DNA from: an uncultured Collinsella sp.
GTDB taxonomy: Bacteria; Actinomycetota; Coriobacteriia; Coriobacteriales; Coriobacteriaceae
Reading direction: 5' to 3'
Assembly: GCA_902495545.1 (NCBI GenBank)
Contig: CABUXM010000054.1
Location: forward strand, 1 to 14,650
Length of the DNA stretch: 14,650 nt
This document shows, in pieces, positions 7,632-14,579 of this stretch. The notes under the pieces were generated by a model. That model did not search any database. It saw nothing but the letters and a program-made list of their open reading frames with translations, and was not told the DNA's origin. Made by a program: the position numbers and the translations under genes. Numbering within the stretch: the first letter of the stretch is position 1; every line of letters begins with the position of its first letter.

Positions 7632-8186
7632 TTACTCATCAAGCTTGAGATTCTTCAATGCTGCAAATGGATTTTCCGTGGCAGCGGCCCATTCTGCCTC
7701 TGCCTGGGCGGCGCAATCGCATTGCTCGACGTTGAGATTGCAACCGCATGTGGGGCACAGACCACGGCAATCGGGCTTGCAGAGCACCACAAACGGCGTG
7801 TCCATAACGACCGCGTCATTGATGGGCTCACCCAGATCGACGATACGGTCCTCACCCAGGAGCTCGTAGCCGTCCTCGTAGGCCTCGGGATCCTCGGGCT
7901 CATCAAAGAGGTAGAACTCCTCAATCTCACCGGCAATATCAAACGAAGCGGGCTCCAGGCAACGGTCGCACTCGCCAGTGGCGTGCGCGCGGACCATACC
8001 GGTGAGCAAGACACCGGTACCGGCATTGGTAAAGACAACGTCGTAGTCGATGCCGTCCTGAAGCTGGTACTCCTTCTCGCCCACCGTGTAGGTGGCGACA
8101 TCGACCTTACCGGTCAGCGGATACGAATCTCCAGGAAACTCGAGCTGCTCGGAAAGATCGACGGTAACGCTCGGGAACTCAGCCAT
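7632..8186 (-). CDS. DUF177 (YceD family) protein, probable 23S rRNA/ribosome accumulation factor
   Basis: Members of this family are encoded beside rpmF in many bacteria, and E. coli YceD and its plant homologues are linked to 23S rRNA accumulation. The 184-residue protein has a beta-rich N-terminal half with the first metal-binding-like pair at C73/C76 (GECDRCLEP), an acidic middle (about 90-120), and a cysteine cluster at C136, C140, C144, C147, C149, C156 and C158 that is typical of the family and could bind zinc. The ATG at 8184-8186 overlaps the TAA of the upstream gene by one base (TAATG). A GTG two codons earlier (8190-8192) is possible, but the coupled ATG is preferred; neither has a strong Shine-Dalgarno sequence. 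The biochemical role is inferred from the family only. Confidence 0.9.
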   Translation of the reverse strand: MAEFPSVTVDLSEQLEFPGDSYPLTGKVDVATYTVGEKEYQLQDGIDYDVVFTNAGTGVLLTGMVRAHATGECDRCLEPASFDIAGEIEEFYLFDEPEDPEAYEDGYELLGEDRIVDLGEPINDAVVMDTPFVVLCKPDCRGLCPTCGCNLNVEQCDCAAQAEAEWAAATENPFAALKNLKLDE

Positions 8187-8683
8187 TACCACTGACCATT
8201 CTGCTGGGCGGCACCCTCGTTAAGCTGCTGGCGACAACGGGTGACGGTGCCGGTCAGGCTCTTGAGGTTCTCCTCGAGGTGCGTAAAGACCTGCTCGGCG
8301 TAATCCTCGGCAGCATAGCGCGTCTCACGCTCATACTGCTGGGCGCGGTCGCGGATATCGTCGGCCTGCTGCTGCGCTAAGCGGACGATCTCCTGCTCAC
8401 CGGCAATGGTGAGGGCCTGCTGCTGAGCATCGGCGATGATGGAATCGGCCTGAGCGGCGGCGGAAGCCATAAGCTCCTCGCGCTCCTTGAGGATACGGCG
8501 GGACTTCTGCCATTCCTCGGGATAGCTCATGCGAATCTCGTCGAGGATGTTAAAGAAGACGTCGGCGTCGATAACCTTCATCTGGGCGTTCTTGCCGAAC
8601 GGCGTCTTAGCCTCTTCGATGAGCCCCTCGAGCTCGTCGACAAGACTCACGATCCTGTCGCCAGGAAAATTCTCGCCCGGCAT
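8186..8683 (-). CDS. SepIVA/DivIVA-like coiled-coil septum-site protein
   Basis: The 165-residue protein is mostly helical. The N-terminal segment IVSLVDELEGLIEEAKTPFG is followed by VIDADVFFNILDEIRMSYPEE (about 37-57), then an Ala/Gln/Glu-rich coiled coil (about 58-130) and a C-terminal helix THLEENLKSLTGTVTRCRQQL. This pattern resembles mycobacterial SepIVA (Rv2927c), a division and cell-elongation regulator, which also sits between the coaD and DUF177 genes. It is shorter than the mycobacterial protein by a block of coiled coil. The start is ATG at 8681-8683, since AAGGAG (8689-8694) lies 5 nt upstream. An in-frame extension to 8707 would put that Shine-Dalgarno sequence inside the gene. 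It may be annotated elsewhere as an ATP synthase F0 subunit B-like or DivIVA-domain protein. There is no transmembrane segment. The function is inferred from synteny and pattern. Confidence 0.8.
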   Translation of the reverse strand: MPGENFPGDRIVSLVDELEGLIEEAKTPFGKNAQMKVIDADVFFNILDEIRMSYPEEWQKSRRILKEREELMASAAAQADSIIADAQQQALTIAGEQEIVRLAQQQADDIRDRAQQYERETRYAAEDYAEQVFTHLEENLKSLTGTVTRCRQQLNEGAAQQNGQW

Positions 8684-8751
8684 CCGGTCTCCTTTCATAG
8701 GTAACATATCATTGTGTTAGTTTACCACATGCCACCAGGCATTAAAAAACG

Positions 8752-9249
8752 TCACGAAAAGCGATGTTTGAGCGCCTTGACCACATTGGACGGAACAAAA
8801 TTAGAGACGTCGCTACCGAGCGAGGCAATCTGGCGAACCACCGAGCTCGAAATATAGCCGTACTGCGGCGCACTCATGACAAAGATGGACTCCAGCTCGT
8901 TATCCAGGCGGTAGTTGAGGTCGGCCTGCTGCAGCTCATACTCAAAGTCGGTCATGGCACGCAGGCCCTTGACCACGGCTCCTGCTCCCTGTTCGCGGGC
9001 AAAATCGACCAAGAGGCCGGTGAAGGGCAGCACCTCGACGCCGTCAATATCACCGAGCGCCTCACGGGCCAGCGCCACGCGCTCGTCGAGCCTAAACGTG
9101 GTGCCGACGCCGTTTTTGCCCTGCGACTCGGCAACGGCCACGATCACGCTGGGAAAAATGCGGCGGGCGCGACGAATGACGTCGATATGGCCAAACGTGA
9201 TGGGATCGAAGGTGCCCGGGACGATTACGCGGTTAATGGTGTCACTCAT
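8752..9249 (-). CDS. coaD: Phosphopantetheine adenylyltransferase
   Basis: CoaD transfers AMP from ATP to 4'-phosphopantetheine, making dephospho-CoA, the penultimate step of CoA synthesis. The 165-residue protein has the nucleotidyltransferase motif GTFDPITFGHID (residues 12-23, T18 and H21 forming the TxGH site), KGLRAMTDFEYELQQADLN, which holds the family's substrate-binding arginine, and the ISSS motif in YGYISSSVVRQI. The ATG at 9247-9249 is preferred over the one two codons upstream (9253-9255), because GGAGG sits six bases before it. It overlaps the rsmD stop by 8 nt, so the Shine-Dalgarno sequence and start lie inside rsmD. After the stop, 68 nt separate it from the next gene's start, with a small inverted repeat but no clear terminator. 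The product feeds the phosphopantetheine arm of AcpP. Confidence 0.96.
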   Translation of the reverse strand: MSDTINRVIVPGTFDPITFGHIDVIRRARRIFPSVIVAVAESQGKNGVGTTFRLDERVALAREALGDIDGVEVLPFTGLLVDFAREQGAGAVVKGLRAMTDFEYELQQADLNYRLDNELESIFVMSAPQYGYISSSVVRQIASLGSDVSNFVPSNVVKALKHRFS

Positions 9250-9871
9250 GGGCATCCTCCGTGGGTGCGTCGCTATCGTTGCCATCATCCTCGCCGTTGC
9301 CAACCCAACGAAGCAGGTCGACCGAGGTTATGCCATAGCGCTTCTCCCGCATGGTCTCAAAGCCGGCCGGGTGAGCGCCCGTATCGGCCGCGGCGTGCTC
9401 AAAGAGCGCGTAGGCACCCTGCGCCAGCAAGCCTTGCTGAGCTAGGTTCTGTAGCAGCTCCTCGACCGGCTCAGCACCAAAAGCATAGGGCGGGTCGAGC
9501 AGAACCAGGTCAAAGGGACCGCCCGGCACGCGGCCGCGCGAAGCGCTTGCCAGCACGTCGCCCGTCACCACGCGCCAGCGTGCACGGTCGCGGCAGAGCG
9601 ACTCGATATTCTTGGTAATCAGACGAGCAGCGTTGCGATCGATCTCGAACGTGGTGAGCGAGCGGGCACCACGCGAGAGCATCTCTAACCCTAAGGCACC
9701 GGAGCCGCCAAAGGCATCCAGCACGCGGACCTCGTCCAGATCGAAGTCGAATGCCGACATGACCATAGATGCGCACGCCTCGCGCACGCGATCGGTCGTG
9801 GGGCGGGTGACATCGCGACCACGGGGCTCCTCGATCTTACGACCGCGCCATTCGCCGCCGATGATTCTCAT
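9242..9871 (-). CDS. rsmD: 16S rRNA (guanine(966)-N2)-methyltransferase RsmD
   Basis: RsmD methylates G966 of 16S rRNA in the small subunit, using S-adenosylmethionine. The 209-residue protein starts MRIIGGEWRGRKI, the family signature. Next come RPTTDRVREA (23-32), the SAM-binding motif VLDAFGGSGALGLE (50-63) and the catalytic LLDPPY (motif DPPY at 126-129). The C-terminal 19 residues (about 191-209) form an acidic tail, ending DAHE, beyond the conserved fold. The ATG at 9869-9871 overlaps the recG stop in an ATGA junction, so translation is probably coupled. The gene end overlaps coaD. The rsmD-coaD pairing is widespread in bacteria, which adds to the assignment. Confidence 0.95.
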   Translation of the reverse strand: MRIIGGEWRGRKIEEPRGRDVTRPTTDRVREACASMVMSAFDFDLDEVRVLDAFGGSGALGLEMLSRGARSLTTFEIDRNAARLITKNIESLCRDRARWRVVTGDVLASASRGRVPGGPFDLVLLDPPYAFGAEPVEELLQNLAQQGLLAQGAYALFEHAAADTGAHPAGFETMREKRYGITSVDLLRWVGNGEDDGNDSDAPTEDAHE

Positions 9872-12045
9872 CCTCCGCTGACCTCCTTAAAGATGTGTCG
9901 ATACCGCATGGCGACCGCATCGCGCAGAGGACGCGTCGCCACGGAGTCAAGGTTGCAAGCATACCGCAAGAGCTCGACCGCGTCCAAATGGGCCCATTCG
10001 ATCAATTCCTCGTCGGCATCGAGGTCAACAAAGCGCAAGGTCACGCCGCCATGCTGGCGGTAACCCAGGATTTCACCCTCGTGGCGCAGACGCAGGTCCA
10101 TCTGGGCGAGCGTAAAGCCGTCCGAGGTCTTTTCGAGCGACTGGAGACGGTCTTGTGCCGCCGACGCGCCACCGTTGCCCTTGGAGTGCGTCATAACCAG
10201 GCAGGTGCCCGACACGCTGCCGCGGCCCACGCGGCCGCGCAGCTGGTGCAAGGCAGCCAAACCAAAGCGCTCGCCATTCTCGATAACCATGACGGTGGCA
10301 TTGGGCACGTCGACGCCCACCTCGACCACCGTAGTCGAGACGAGCACGTCAATCTCGCCACGCTTGAAGGCATCGATGACCCGATCCTTCTCCCCCGCCG
10401 GCATGCGGCCGTGAAGGCGCTCGATAGTGAGACCCGGCAGCGCCAGACGCAGGCGATCGAGCTCGGTCGCCGTATCGTGCAGCGGCACGGGGACCGTCAC
10501 GCGGCCCTCGTCGTCGCGGGCGATACCGGGCACGTCCTCCAGCTCATCGGCCGAGTCACTCGGCTCCACGAGCGGGCAAATCACGTAGGCCTGCTGCCCC
10601 TTCTCGTGAGCCTCGCGAATGGCGCCATAGGCGAGGTCTCGACTCGACTCGGTGAGCACGCGTGTCGTCACGCCAGCGCCAGGGACTGGCCGATGGCGGA
10701 TGATACTCGTGTCCAGATCGCCGTAGACCGAAAGCGCCAGCGTACGCGGGATGGGCGTTGCCGTCATAACGAGCAGATCGGCACCGGGGCCCTTCGCGCG
10801 TAGTGCGTTGCGTTGGCCTACGCCAAAGCGGTGCTGTTCGTCGATGACAACAAGCGACAAGTGCTTAAAGTTCACGTCTTCGGAAAGAACAGCATGGGTG
10901 CCAAAGAGGACATCGAGCTCGCCGGACTGCAGCTGCTCATGGATCCGCTCGCGCTCGGCCGCCGGAGTGGCACCCGTCAGAAGCGCCCAGGACATGCCGG
11001 TCTGCGAGAGCAGAGGGCCGGTCTTATCGGCATATTGGCGCGCCAGCACGCCCGTGGGCGCCATAACGCAGGCCTGCGTGCCGCTATCGGCAGCCACAGC
11101 CAGCGCGCAGGCGGCAACGGCGGTCTTACCGGTACCGACATCGCCCAGCAGCAGACGGTTCATCACGCGCCCGCCATCGCACATATCGTGCAGGATATCT
11201 TGGAACGCGGCCTCCTGCTCGTCGCTCAGCGAAAACGGCAGGGCTTGCTTGAGCACGGCCAGGTGCTCGCCCGCGGTGTGGGCATAGGGCACCACATCGA
11301 CCAGGCCGCCGTCGTTGCGCAGGCGCAGCGCTAGCTGCAGGTAGAGGCACTCCTCGTAGGCAAGCCGTGCGCGCGCGATATCGCGCTCGGCCATACTCGA
11401 TGGAAAATGGATTGAGCGCAGCGCGCGGGCATTGCTCATCAGGCGACGCTTAACGCGCAGCGGTGCCGGAATGGGATCAAAGGGATTGCCGACGACCTCG
11501 AGCGCGCCGCTTACGATGCGGCGCATCCACGCCTGGCTCACGCCATCACTCACGTAATGGACCGGCAGGATAGTGCCCGCGGCACGCCCTTCCTCGAGCT
11601 TTTCAAAGTGCGGCGAGGCCATCTGCTTAAAACCGTAGGCAAACTCGACCTTGCCCATCACGGCCAGGCGGTCGCCCTGCTTAAGCTGCTGGGCAATCCA
11701 GGGCTGGCGGAAAAAGGCGACCTGCAGCACGCCCGTCTCGTCAACAAGCGAGACCTCGGTCACCTGCATGCGCGGACGCGGCTGCTTTTGGACGATACGG
11801 TCGACCGTGGCGATGATGGTGCACACGGTACCGATGGGCGCCATCTCGATAGACCAAGAACGGGTAAAGTCGAGGTATCGATGAGGGATATGGAGAAGGA
11901 GGTCCCCCACCGTCCGAATTCCCAGACGGCGAAGGGCCTCCTCACGTTTACCCGAAACATATTTGAGTCGCGCGATATCCTCGTCGAGCGCATTGCTCTG
12001 GGCAAAGCGCTCCGAGACGCGCGGCACGGAGCACAGCTCGGACAT
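9868..12045 (-). CDS. recG: ATP-dependent DNA helicase RecG
   Basis: RecG remodels stalled replication forks and Holliday junctions. The 725-residue protein has the N-terminal wedge (OB-fold) domain (about 30-160), Walker A GDVGTGKT (301-308), a DExH box reading DEQHRFG (402-408), TATPIPRTL (428-436) and the motif VI block QLRGRVGRG (601-609). The C-terminal family segment follows, including GEILGYRQHGG (657-667), where many members have a T instead of the Y. The length is in the usual range. The ATG at 12043-12045 is 10 nt after the preceding stop, with only AGG in TAGGCAACTGCCC as a weak ribosome binding site, so coupling with the upstream gene may matter. Gene neighbours fakA-like and rsmD match the order found in many Gram-positive genomes. 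Confidence 0.96.
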   Translation of the reverse strand: MSELCSVPRVSERFAQSNALDEDIARLKYVSGKREEALRRLGIRTVGDLLLHIPHRYLDFTRSWSIEMAPIGTVCTIIATVDRIVQKQPRPRMQVTEVSLVDETGVLQVAFFRQPWIAQQLKQGDRLAVMGKVEFAYGFKQMASPHFEKLEEGRAAGTILPVHYVSDGVSQAWMRRIVSGALEVVGNPFDPIPAPLRVKRRLMSNARALRSIHFPSSMAERDIARARLAYEECLYLQLALRLRNDGGLVDVVPYAHTAGEHLAVLKQALPFSLSDEQEAAFQDILHDMCDGGRVMNRLLLGDVGTGKTAVAACALAVAADSGTQACVMAPTGVLARQYADKTGPLLSQTGMSWALLTGATPAAERERIHEQLQSGELDVLFGTHAVLSEDVNFKHLSLVVIDEQHRFGVGQRNALRAKGPGADLLVMTATPIPRTLALSVYGDLDTSIIRHRPVPGAGVTTRVLTESSRDLAYGAIREAHEKGQQAYVICPLVEPSDSADELEDVPGIARDDEGRVTVPVPLHDTATELDRLRLALPGLTIERLHGRMPAGEKDRVIDAFKRGEIDVLVSTTVVEVGVDVPNATVMVIENGERFGLAALHQLRGRVGRGSVSGTCLVMTHSKGNGGASAAQDRLQSLEKTSDGFTLAQMDLRLRHEGEILGYRQHGGVTLRFVDLDADEELIEWAHLDAVELLRYACNLDSVATRPLRDAVAMRYRHIFKEVSGG

Positions 12046-12055
12046 GGGCAGTTGC

Positions 12056-13717
12056 CTACTCGATCGAGAAGATCACGGGATAGAGCGGCTGCTCGCCACG
12101 ATGGGCGTCAATCTCCAGATCGGGCTGAGCCTCCTCGATAGCGTCGACGATCTCCTGGAAGGCCTCATCGGACAGCTCCTCGCCGGCCAGAATCGTCAGC
12201 GCGTCGCCCTCCTCTTCCTCCTGCATGCGGTTGATGCAGTCGAGCGTGACCTGCTTCACGTCGGAACCGACCACGTCGATGGAGCCGGCGATGATACCCA
12301 TGACGTCACCGGAGTGAATAGGCGAGCCGTCGGAGGCGCTGGAATCGCGCACGGCACGGGTGACCTCGCCATCGCGGACCTCGCTGATGGCGTCGACCAT
12401 AGCGGCGACGGCATCCTCGAGCTCGGAATCGGGCAGGACCGCAAACAGCGCGGAGAAGGCCTGCGGAACGGTCTTGGTGGGAACGACGGCGACCTTCTTG
12501 TCGGTGCAGGCAGAAGCTGCGGCCTCGGCAGCCATGCGGATGTTACCGTTATTGGGCAGGATGATGACTGAGGTCGCGTTGACCTGGTCCACCGCGCCCA
12601 GCAGGTCGGCGGTCGAGGGGTTCATGGTCTGGCCACCGGAGACGACCACGTCGACGCCAAGGGACTTGAGGATGTCGGCCTCGCCGGAACCGGCGGCAAC
12701 GGCGACAAAGCCCAGCGCCTTGGCGGGCTCGGCGGCCTTTTCCTGATCCTCGTGGATCTTGGCGGTACGGTCGTGGGCCTCCATCTCCATGTTGTGGATA
12801 AAGACCTCATAGATCTGACCGAGCTGCAGCATGTGCTCGAGCACCAGGTTGGGGGTGTTGGAGTGCACATGGATCTTGTAGTCGGGATAGGCGCCCACGA
12901 GCAGCTCACAGTCGCCCATGGAGCCTAGGAACTTAAGGCACTCGTCCTCGTCAAACGGGGCGTCGGCCTTAAAGAGGAACTCGTTGCAGTAGCGGAACTC
13001 CGAGCCCTCCCAGTCGTCGTTAGCCTCGATCTCAACGCGACCAAGGGCCGCATCGCGGGCAGAGCCAGCGGAATCAAACGTGGCGGAGAAATCCTCGACA
13101 ACGGTGCTGCGGCCAAGCGCGGCGGCAACAAAGTTCTCCAGGAAGATGGCAAAGCCAAAGGCGCCGGAGTCGACCACGCCGTTCTCTTTGAGGACGGGCA
13201 GCAGGTCGGGCGTGCGGGCGACGGACTGATACGCCTCGACGACGATGGCGTCGAGCGCGTCCTCGGCCGAGAACTTCTTCTTCTCGCACTCGTCGGCCTT
13301 GGTCGAGACATCGCGCAGCACCGTGAGGATCGTGCCCTCGATGGGTTTGCGGACAGCCTGGAAGGCGACCTTGACGGCGCGACGGAAAGCGAAGGCGATG
13401 TTGGCAGCCGTAATAGGCTCATCGGCAGAGACGAGGCCCTCGGCCACACCGCGCAGAATCTGCGAGGTGATGACGCCGGAGTTGCCGCGGGCACCCATCA
13501 GGGAGCCGTGGGTGATGGCGCCGGCGATGGCCTCCATGTCGGCATCGGCGGGAAGGGCGGAGAGCTCCTTGGTCACCGAAGCGAGCGTGAGCGACATGTT
13601 GGTACCGGTGTCGCCGTCGGGTACGGGGAAGACGTTGAGCTTGTTGATCTCCTCGGCCTTGTCGGAAACGGCAGCCGCAGCGATCGGAAAACAGGTGCGA
13701 ATGGTCTTTGCAATCAT
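12056..13717 (-). CDS. DAK2/DhaL-domain fatty acid kinase FakA-like protein (YloV family)
   Basis: FakA phosphorylates fatty acids bound to FakB (DegV-type) proteins, giving acyl-phosphate for the PlsX/PlsY pathway. The 553-residue protein has the N-terminal DhaL nucleotide-binding domain, with NVFPVPDGDTGTNM (28-41, D34 and D36 expected to bind Mg) and GARGNSGVITSQ (75-86). A middle domain includes YKIHVHSNTPN and a FIHNMEMEAHD segment whose histidines may bind metal. The C-terminal domain contains LGVDVVVSGGQTMNPSTADLL and ILPNNGNI, typical of YloV. The ATG at 13715-13717 has GGAG 11-12 nt upstream, a rather long spacing. It lies 27 nt after the gls24-like gene, a pair found together in many Firmicutes and Actinobacteria. 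No fakB is in this window, so fatty acid kinase activity is inferred from the family. Glycerone kinase is unlikely, because the fused C-terminal domain is FakA-type. Confidence 0.88.
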   Translation of the reverse strand: MIAKTIRTCFPIAAAAVSDKAEEINKLNVFPVPDGDTGTNMSLTLASVTKELSALPADADMEAIAGAITHGSLMGARGNSGVITSQILRGVAEGLVSADEPITAANIAFAFRRAVKVAFQAVRKPIEGTILTVLRDVSTKADECEKKKFSAEDALDAIVVEAYQSVARTPDLLPVLKENGVVDSGAFGFAIFLENFVAAALGRSTVVEDFSATFDSAGSARDAALGRVEIEANDDWEGSEFRYCNEFLFKADAPFDEDECLKFLGSMGDCELLVGAYPDYKIHVHSNTPNLVLEHMLQLGQIYEVFIHNMEMEAHDRTAKIHEDQEKAAEPAKALGFVAVAAGSGEADILKSLGVDVVVSGGQTMNPSTADLLGAVDQVNATSVIILPNNGNIRMAAEAAASACTDKKVAVVPTKTVPQAFSALFAVLPDSELEDAVAAMVDAISEVRDGEVTRAVRDSSASDGSPIHSGDVMGIIAGSIDVVGSDVKQVTLDCINRMQEEEEGDALTILAGEELSDEAFQEIVDAIEEAQPDLEIDAHRGEQPLYPVIFSIE

Positions 13718-13744
13718 GAGTGGTGAAATCTCCGTGTTCGGATG

Positions 13745-14101
13745 CTAGTTCAGACGGCTCTTGAGCGCGTCGATGTGAATGCCGATCTTAAGGCTGGCGG
13801 GATCGATCTGGGCGATCTCCTGCAGGGTGAAGGCAACGGAGCTCGAAAGATTGTGGCAGACAGACTTCATGTTGACGCCGTTCTCGAGCACGACGTGAAG
13901 ATCGACCGTAAGGCCGTTCTCGTCGGCGGAGACAAGCACGCCCTTGCGGAGGCGCTGACCGGCAAGCAGGCGCACGCTCTCAGCGCCCTGGAGCTGTTCG
14001 GCCATACCGACGACGCCATAGCACGTCATCGCGGCATAACCGGCAATATCGGCAATAACGTCGTTCGAGACGCTCAGGCTGCCGTTAATGGTCTCAGACA
14101 C
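13745..14101 (-). CDS. Asp23/Gls24 family envelope stress-type protein
   Basis: The 118-residue protein matches the Asp23/Gls24 pattern: NGSLSVSNDVIADIAGYAAMTCYGVVGMA at the start, then LVSADENGLTVDLHVVLENGVN, and a C-terminal helix NLSSSVAFTLQEIAQIDPASLKIGIHID. Family members are small, non-secreted proteins associated with cell-envelope homeostasis; here a copy precedes the FakA-like gene, as in many Gram-positives (YloU-YloV pair). The start is GTG at 14099-14101, since AAGGAG at 14108-14113 lies six bases upstream. An ATG 11 codons earlier would enclose this Shine-Dalgarno sequence and is rejected. It is the first gene of the operon and follows the tRNA terminator. No transmembrane segment is present. 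Confidence 0.9.
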   Translation of the reverse strand: MSETINGSLSVSNDVIADIAGYAAMTCYGVVGMAEQLQGAESVRLLAGQRLRKGVLVSADENGLTVDLHVVLENGVNMKSVCHNLSSSVAFTLQEIAQIDPASLKIGIHIDALKSRLN

Positions 14102-14117
14102 AAGAATCTCCTTATCT

Positions 14118-14132
14118 GGTGCTCGCGGCACC
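14118..14132 (-). promoter_or_regulatory. Short hairpin in the leader of the gls24-like gene
   Basis: GGTGC and GCACC flank a 5-nt loop (minus strand GGTGCCGCGAGCACC). The hairpin lies four bases upstream of the AAGGAG ribosome binding site, so it could influence translation or mRNA stability. Its function is unknown. Confidence 0.35.
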
Positions 14133-14157
14133 ATGTCGTGGGAGCAATCATTGCAAT

Positions 14158-14163
14158 ATTCTA
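14158..14163 (-). promoter_or_regulatory. Probable -10 element for the gls24-fakA-recG operon
   Basis: TAGAAT lies 57 nt upstream of the GTG start of the gls24-like gene, in the gap after the tRNA terminator, where an operon promoter is expected. The -35 region 16-18 bp upstream does not resemble TTGACA. An alternative TGTAAT occurs further upstream, also without a good -35 box. Confidence 0.35.
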
Positions 14164-14259
14164 CAACGACCGCGCCATGTTGAGGTGGTGGGTCGCGGGA
14201 TTACATCCTCGACACGAAATGTTGATACGGTAACGTTCGCGAACAGCGATCGCGGCATG

Positions 14260-14289
14260 AAAAAACCCGCCGCATAAGCGACGGGTTTT
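14260..14289 (-). terminator. Intrinsic terminator after the tRNA-Asn pair
   Basis: On the minus strand AAAACCCGTCGC pairs with GCGGCGGGTTTT (one G-U) around the loop TTAT, and six T follow the GC-rich stem (14260-14265). It begins 6 nt after the last tRNA base and separates the tRNA unit from the protein operon. Confidence 0.92.
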
Positions 14290-14295
14290 ACAACC

Positions 14296-14370
14296 TGGCT
14301 CCCCGGGTAGGACTCGAACCTACAACAGCGCGGTTAACAGCCGCGTGCTCTACCATTGAGCTACCGAGGA
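14296..14370 (-). tRNA. tRNA-Asn (anticodon GUU), second copy
   Basis: The minus strand folds as a 75-nt cloverleaf: acceptor TCCTCGG/CCGGGGA (one G-U), D stem GCTC/GAGC, anticodon stem CGCGG/CCGCG with loop CTGTTAA, and T stem GTAGG/CCTAC with loop TTCGAGT. The anticodon GTT reads Asn codons. Discriminator G and an encoded CCA are present. It is identical to the copy at 14405-14479 and is followed by the intrinsic terminator. Confidence 0.97.
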
Positions 14371-14377
14371 ATTTAAA

Positions 14378-14395
14378 AGCCCAACGGAAAGGGCT
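14378..14395 (-). other. Hairpin in the spacer between the two tRNA-Asn genes
   Basis: AGCCC and GGGCT bracket the 8-nt loop TTTCCGTT on the transcribed strand, followed by TTTTAAAT. It may assist tRNA processing or cause some termination between the two copies. The stem is short and the T run is four long. Confidence 0.4.
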
Positions 14396-14404
14396 GGAAA
14401 ATTC

Positions 14405-14479
14405 TGGCTCCCCGGGTAGGACTCGAACCTACAACAGCGCGGTTAACAGCCGCGTGCTCTACCATTGAGCTACCGAGGA
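14405..14479 (-). tRNA. tRNA-Asn (anticodon GUU), first copy
   Basis: The sequence is base-for-base identical to the copy at 14296-14370, with anticodon GTT and an encoded CCA end. It is transcribed first, about 30 nt downstream of a strong promoter. The 34-nt spacer to the second copy suggests one dicistronic precursor that is cut to give both tRNAs. The perfect identity indicates recent duplication or gene conversion. Confidence 0.97.
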
Positions 14480-14509
14480 ATAGGTGCGTGCTCTCAAGCA
14501 ACGAAGTTT

Positions 14510-14558
14510 ATTATACGGACGAATCGGCTTAGGGCAAGAACTTTTTTAAGAAATTTTC
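14510..14558 (-). promoter_or_regulatory. Strong sigma-70-type promoter for tRNA-Asn, with AT-rich upstream stretch
   Basis: A consensus -10 box TATAAT (14510-14515) is spaced 16 bp from a -35 box TTGCCC (14532-14537, four of six matches). Immediately upstream is an A/T-rich stretch (about 14538-14556) with a run of A and T tracts like an UP element, which is common at stable RNA promoters. The first tRNA begins about 30 nt downstream of the -10 box. Confidence 0.8.
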
Positions 14559-14579
14559 CGACCCAGTCATTGGGTGTTC

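Noticed and set aside
8729..8742. ATGCC/GGCAT hairpin after coaD as a terminator
   Set aside because: On the transcribed strand the T run comes before the stem, not after it, so it does not fit an intrinsic terminator in either direction. A TAAACT hexamer beside it lacks a -35 partner, so a promoter call was also not made.
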